In this document: positions 60,752-64,000 of the stretch, in pieces
Layout: every line of letters starts with the position of its first letter
Position numbering within the stretch: the stretch's first letter is position 1
From: Polaromonas sp047303325
Lineage (GTDB): Bacteria; Pseudomonadota; Gammaproteobacteria; Burkholderiales; Burkholderiaceae_C
Assembly: GCF_047303325.1 (NCBI RefSeq)
Contig: NZ_JBKBEX010000009.1
Coordinates: 62,001-126,000, forward strand
DNA length: 64,000 nucleotides
Direction of reading: 5' to 3'
The notes under the pieces: generated by a model
Told to the model about the DNA's origin: nothing
What the model saw: the letters and a program-made list of their open reading frames with translations, nothing else
Database searches by the model: none
Position numbers and translations under genes: made by a program

Positions 60752-61691
60752 TTCCGCGCAAAAACAGGCACGCCGGGCGCTGGCCCTGCTCTGGCTGGTG
60801 CCGGCGCTCTGGACGGTCAACTACATCGTGGCGCGCAAGGCGCCGGGCGTGATCGGGCCCTACCTGCTGGCCTTTGGCCGCTGGGGCCTGGCGGCGCTGC
60901 TTTTGCTGTTGCTGACCCGGTCGGAGCTGTGGCGCCAGCGGGAGCACATCGCCAAGGTCTGGTGGCAGTACCTGGTATTGGGCGCCCTGGGCATGATGAT
61001 CTGCGGCGCCTGGGTTTACCAGGGGGCACGCTCTACGGGCGCGATGAACATCGCGCTGATTTATTCGGCCTCGCCGGTGCTGATAGGCCTGGGCGCGGTG
61101 ATCTGGCTGGGGGAGCGACTGAGCTTGCGCCAGGGTCTGGGCGTGGTGTTGGCCATTGCCGGCGTAGTACACGTGGTGGTCAAGGGCCAGTGGACCGCGC
61201 TGGCCGGCGTGCAGTTCTCAGCCGGAGACCTGTGGATCGTGGCCGCCACGGTGTCCTGGGCGGCTTATGCCTTGCTGCAAAAGCAGTGGCCCAGCCCGCT
61301 GGGTGCCACGGCCCACCTGGCTGCCATCTGCATAGGCGGCACCTTGGTGCTGCTCCCCTTGACGGTGTGGGAAATGTCACAGCCAGAAGCCTTGCCGCTG
61401 AGCGGGTACGGCCTGTGGCTGATCGTGGTCGCCGCGATTGTGCCGGGGCTGGGTGCTTACTGGATTTACGGCTGGGCGCAAAAAATCCTCGGCGCCAGCC
61501 GCGTGGCGGTGTCGCTGTATCTTGGGCCTCTGTATGCGGGGCTGGCCGCCTGGGGTGTGTTGGGCGAACCGTTGGGCTGGCACCACGCGGTGGGCGCTGC
61601 ATTGATCTTGCCTGGCGTATTTTTTGTAACGGGCGCCGGCAAGGGGCTGACGAAAAAACATTCAAGGCCCATACTGACAGAAGGAACTTGA
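60744..61691 (+). CDS. EamA/DMT-family transporter
   Basis: A 315-residue exporter-like membrane protein with ten hydrophobic segments in two EamA repeats (WLVPALWTVNYIVARKAPG in the first; GDLWIVAATVSWAAYALLQK in the second). The ATG at 60744 overlaps the dusA stop by 8 bp, suggesting coupling. It is the second DMT protein in the window and not closely similar to the one at 10076-11023. The substrate is unknown. Confidence 0.87.
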   Translation: MPDSAQKQARRALALLWLVPALWTVNYIVARKAPGVIGPYLLAFGRWGLAALLLLLLTRSELWRQREHIAKVWWQYLVLGALGMMICGAWVYQGARSTGAMNIALIYSASPVLIGLGAVIWLGERLSLRQGLGVVLAIAGVVHVVVKGQWTALAGVQFSAGDLWIVAATVSWAAYALLQKQWPSPLGATAHLAAICIGGTLVLLPLTVWEMSQPEALPLSGYGLWLIVVAAIVPGLGAYWIYGWAQKILGASRVAVSLYLGPLYAGLAAWGVLGEPLGWHHAVGAALILPGVFFVTGAGKGLTKKHSRPILTEGT

Positions 61692-62144
61692 AATTCCTGA
61701 CACGCGTTGGCGACTTCAGCTTGCGTTCTGCTGTTTGTTCGTGCAACGCGTGTGCACGAGTTTTGTCTTTTGAATGCGGCCGGGCCTTGAAATCGATCGC
61801 AGCCAGCGAATCGCATTCTTCAATGAGACCTCCCGGAGCTGTCTGATCGCCTGTGCAATCAGCTATTGAAAAGATAGCAAATTCAACGGCAGGCATGACT
61901 CAGGTGCACCGCTACCGGCATGTGCACACACGCATACACATCGGTCGCATTCGTTAAAAAATACGCTGTACCTATTCGCGCATTTGGAAAATAATGGAGT
62001 CGATAGTTCGTTGGAACTTTCCATTGAAGTCTCGATCTATCAGTCACCTGGTGTGAGATAAAAGTTCGATGCATAGCGCGGAATCTGGAGCAGGTTTCCA
62101 TCTCGAGTCGGGGTTCTTCGGTACCCGCGCGCAAAGGAGGATTT
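61692..62144 (+). other. intergenic region upstream of prkA
   Basis: A 453-bp gap without a convincing gene on either strand. It contains a small GCTAT/ATAGC hairpin (61862-61878), an alternating GTGCAC-rich stretch near 61905-61940 and a moderately AT-rich block (61960-62070), any of which might be promoter DNA for prkA. I found no good sigma-54 site and no clear sigma-70 pair. Confidence 0.5.
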
Positions 62145-64000
62145 ATGGATGTCGTCCGTAATTTTCTGACGCGTTATGAACAGACGCGAGAAGAGGAACT
62201 GTCCATCGAGGACTACCTCGATGCCTGCAAGCGCGATCCTCTCGTCTATGCCACCGCGGCCGAGCGCATGCTCGCCGCCATCGGCGAGCCGGAGCTGCTG
62301 GACACCCGGCATGACCAGCGCCTGTCGCGCGTGTTCGGCAACAAGGTCATCAAGATCTACCCGGCCTTCAAGGACTTCTACGGGCTGGAGGATCCCATCG
62401 AGCAGGTGGTTTCCTACTTCCGCCATGCTGCGCAGGGCCTCGAAGAGAAAAAACAAATCCTGTATCTGCTAGGCCCCGTGGGCGGCGGCAAGTCGTCGAT
62501 CGCCGAGCGGCTTAAACAGCTGATGGAGCAGGTGCCTTTTTATGCGCTGAAAGGCTCACCGGTCAATGAGTCGCCGCTCAGCCTGTTCAACAATACCGAG
62601 GACGCTCCCCTGCTTGAAGCGCAGTACGGCATCGCGCCGCGCTACCTGCAGCGGGTGATGTCGCCATGGGCGGTCAAGCGTCTTGAGGAGTACGGTGGTG
62701 ACATACGGCGCTTTCGCGTAGTCAAGCGTTTTCCTTCCATCCTGAAACAATGCGCCATCTCCAAGACCGAGCCCGGGGACGAGAACAATCAGGACATTTC
62801 CTCGCTGGTTGGCAAGATCGACATCCGCAAACTGGAAACCTATGCCCAGGACGATCCCGACGCCTACAGCTATTCCGGCGGCCTGTGCCTGGCCAACCAG
62901 GGTTTGCTGGAGTTTGTCGAGATGTTCAAGGCGCCCATCAAGGTGCTGCACCCCTTGCTGACCGCTACGCAGGAGGGCAACTTCAAGGGCACGGAAGGCT
63001 TCGGCGCCATTCCCTTCGACGGCATCGTGATGGCGCACTCCAACGAAAGCGAGTGGAAGGCCTTCAAGAACAACAGGAACAACGAGGCTTTCCTGGACCG
63101 GATCTACATCGTCAAGATTCCGTACTGCCTGCGCGTGTCGGAGGAAATCCGGATTTATGAAAAGCTGATCCACAACTCCTCGCTGCACGAGGCCATCTGC
63201 GCGCCCGGCACCCTGAAGATGATGGCGCAGTTTGCCGTGCTGACGCGCCTGAAGGAGCCCGAGAGTTCCAGCATCTTCAGCAAGCTGCAGGTGTACGACG
63301 GTGAGAACCTCAAGGACACCGACCCGAAAGCCAAGAGCTATCAGGAATACCGCGACTACGCGGGTGTGGACGAGGGCATGAACGGCATCTCGACGCGTTT
63401 TGCGTTCAAGATTCTGTCCAAGGTGTTCAACTTCGACTCCACTGAAATCGCGGCCAACCCGGTGCACCTGATGTATGTGCTGGAGCAGCAGATAGAGCGC
63501 GAGCAATTCCCGCCGGAGACCGAGCAGAAGTACCTGGCCTACATCAAGGAAATCCTGGCCATGCGTTATGCCGAGTTCATCGGCAAGGAAATCCAGACGG
63601 CCTACCTGGAGTCCTATTCGGAATACGGCCAGAATATTTTCGACCGCTACGTGACCTACGCCGACTTCTGGATCCAGGACCAGGAATACCGCGACACCGA
63701 TACCGGGGAAATCTTCGACCGCTCGGCGCTCAATGCCGAGCTCGAAAAAATCGAGAAGCCGGCCGGCATCAGCAACCCGAAAGACTTCCGCAACGAGATT
63801 GTCAATTTTGTGCTGCGCGCGCGTGCAAACAACGCCGGCAAGAACCCCTTGTGGACCAGCTATGAAAAGCTGCGGACCGTGATCGAGAAAAAAATGTTCT
63901 CGAATACCGAGGACCTGCTGCCGGTGATTTCCTTCAATGCCAAGGCCAGCGCGGACGAGCAGCAAAAGCACGAGGACTTCGTCAACCGCATGGTCGCCAA
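62145..64000 (+). CDS. prkA: PrkA-family serine protein kinase (partial, runs off the window)
   Basis: A cytoplasmic Ser/Thr kinase or AAA+-type ATPase-like protein (YeaG in E. coli, about 640 residues). The 618 residues seen are nearly complete. AAGGAGG stands just before the ATG. Landmarks are VVSYFRHAAQGLEEKKQILY, the Walker A LLGPVGGGKSS (about residues 105-115), FKGTEGFGAIPFDGIVMAHS and the C-terminal PrkA domain. In other bacteria it is induced by starvation or stress and is followed by a yeaH gene; the downstream partner lies outside the window. Confidence 0.95.
   Translation, partial: MDVVRNFLTRYEQTREEELSIEDYLDACKRDPLVYATAAERMLAAIGEPELLDTRHDQRLSRVFGNKVIKIYPAFKDFYGLEDPIEQVVSYFRHAAQGLEEKKQILYLLGPVGGGKSSIAERLKQLMEQVPFYALKGSPVNESPLSLFNNTEDAPLLEAQYGIAPRYLQRVMSPWAVKRLEEYGGDIRRFRVVKRFPSILKQCAISKTEPGDENNQDISSLVGKIDIRKLETYAQDDPDAYSYSGGLCLANQGLLEFVEMFKAPIKVLHPLLTATQEGNFKGTEGFGAIPFDGIVMAHSNESEWKAFKNNRNNEAFLDRIYIVKIPYCLRVSEEIRIYEKLIHNSSLHEAICAPGTLKMMAQFAVLTRLKEPESSSIFSKLQVYDGENLKDTDPKAKSYQEYRDYAGVDEGMNGISTRFAFKILSKVFNFDSTEIAANPVHLMYVLEQQIEREQFPPETEQKYLAYIKEILAMRYAEFIGKEIQTAYLESYSEYGQNIFDRYVTYADFWIQDQEYRDTDTGEIFDRSALNAELEKIEKPAGISNPKDFRNEIVNFVLRARANNAGKNPLWTSYEKLRTVIEKKMFSNTEDLLPVISFNAKASADEQQKHEDFVNRMVA

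Noticed and set aside
61980..62030. Sigma-54 promoter for prkA
   Set aside because: The best candidate near TGGAAC at 62011 lacks the GC element at correct spacing.

Overview
The window is a GC-rich bacterial chromosome segment, densely packed with genes. Its character points to Burkholderiales, most likely Comamonadaceae (Polaromonas, Rhodoferax or Variovorax-like). The evidence is two Bug-type periplasmic receptors, a class I polyhydroxyalkanoate (PHA) operon, a gentisate pathway, the order thrS-infC-rpmI-rplT-pheS-pheT-ihfA-merR-tRNA-Pro, and a dispersed GC-rich intergenic repeat. The placement comes from recognising protein families, not from a database search. I saw no insertion sequence, prophage, CRISPR array or rRNA.

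Bases 1-5.6 kb hold a small acyl-CoA block: Bug receptor, crotonase, malonyl-CoA synthetase-like ligase and a convergent long acyl-CoA dehydrogenase. At 5.9-10.1 kb is a complete potFGHI-like polyamine ABC importer. After a DMT-family exporter and a gamma-glutamylcyclotransferase-like gene comes isocitrate lyase (aceA), behind an AT-rich, dyad-rich promoter region.

Bases 13.4-22.2 kb are the translation core: a tiny double-CxxC protein, a threonine-codon-rich leader peptide plus terminator in front of thrS, infC with a non-canonical ATC start, rpmI and rplT behind a structured leader, pheST, ihfA, a MerR regulator and tRNA-Pro(GGG). Bases 22.3-29.4 kb carry an Asp/Glu racemase, a damaged LysR gene head-to-head with a class II aldolase, rdgC, a Nudix hydrolase and a TRAP transporter (dctQMP order).

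Bases 29.6-40.2 kb are catabolic. A minus-strand operon encodes 3-hydroxybenzoate 6-hydroxylase, a Bug receptor, an FAD oxidoreductase, gentisate dioxygenase and fumarylpyruvate hydrolase. A divergent MarR gene has a perfect 14-bp palindrome between it and the operon. Next to it is a second cluster (glutamine synthetase-like enzyme, Rieske oxygenase, adrenodoxin-type ferredoxin, ABM-domain protein, GntR regulator) that resembles an uncharacterised gamma-glutamylation-plus-oxygenation route for an amine. A likely glutathione-dependent maleylpyruvate isomerase lies about 10 kb away at 45.7 kb.

Bases 40.2-64 kb hold a secreted SGNH hydrolase, an MFS/LysR pair, a CurA-like reductase, pgeF, phaC-phaA-phaB, a CPA2 antiporter, a thiol/detox gene group (DJ-1, HCCA isomerase, GST, DUF985 cupin), an M14 lipoprotein peptidase, dusA, a second DMT transporter and most of prkA, which runs off the end. 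The most interesting points are the putative thrS attenuator, the glutamine synthetase/Rieske cluster, the LysR-aldolase junction, the aceA upstream dyads and the dispersed inverted repeat.
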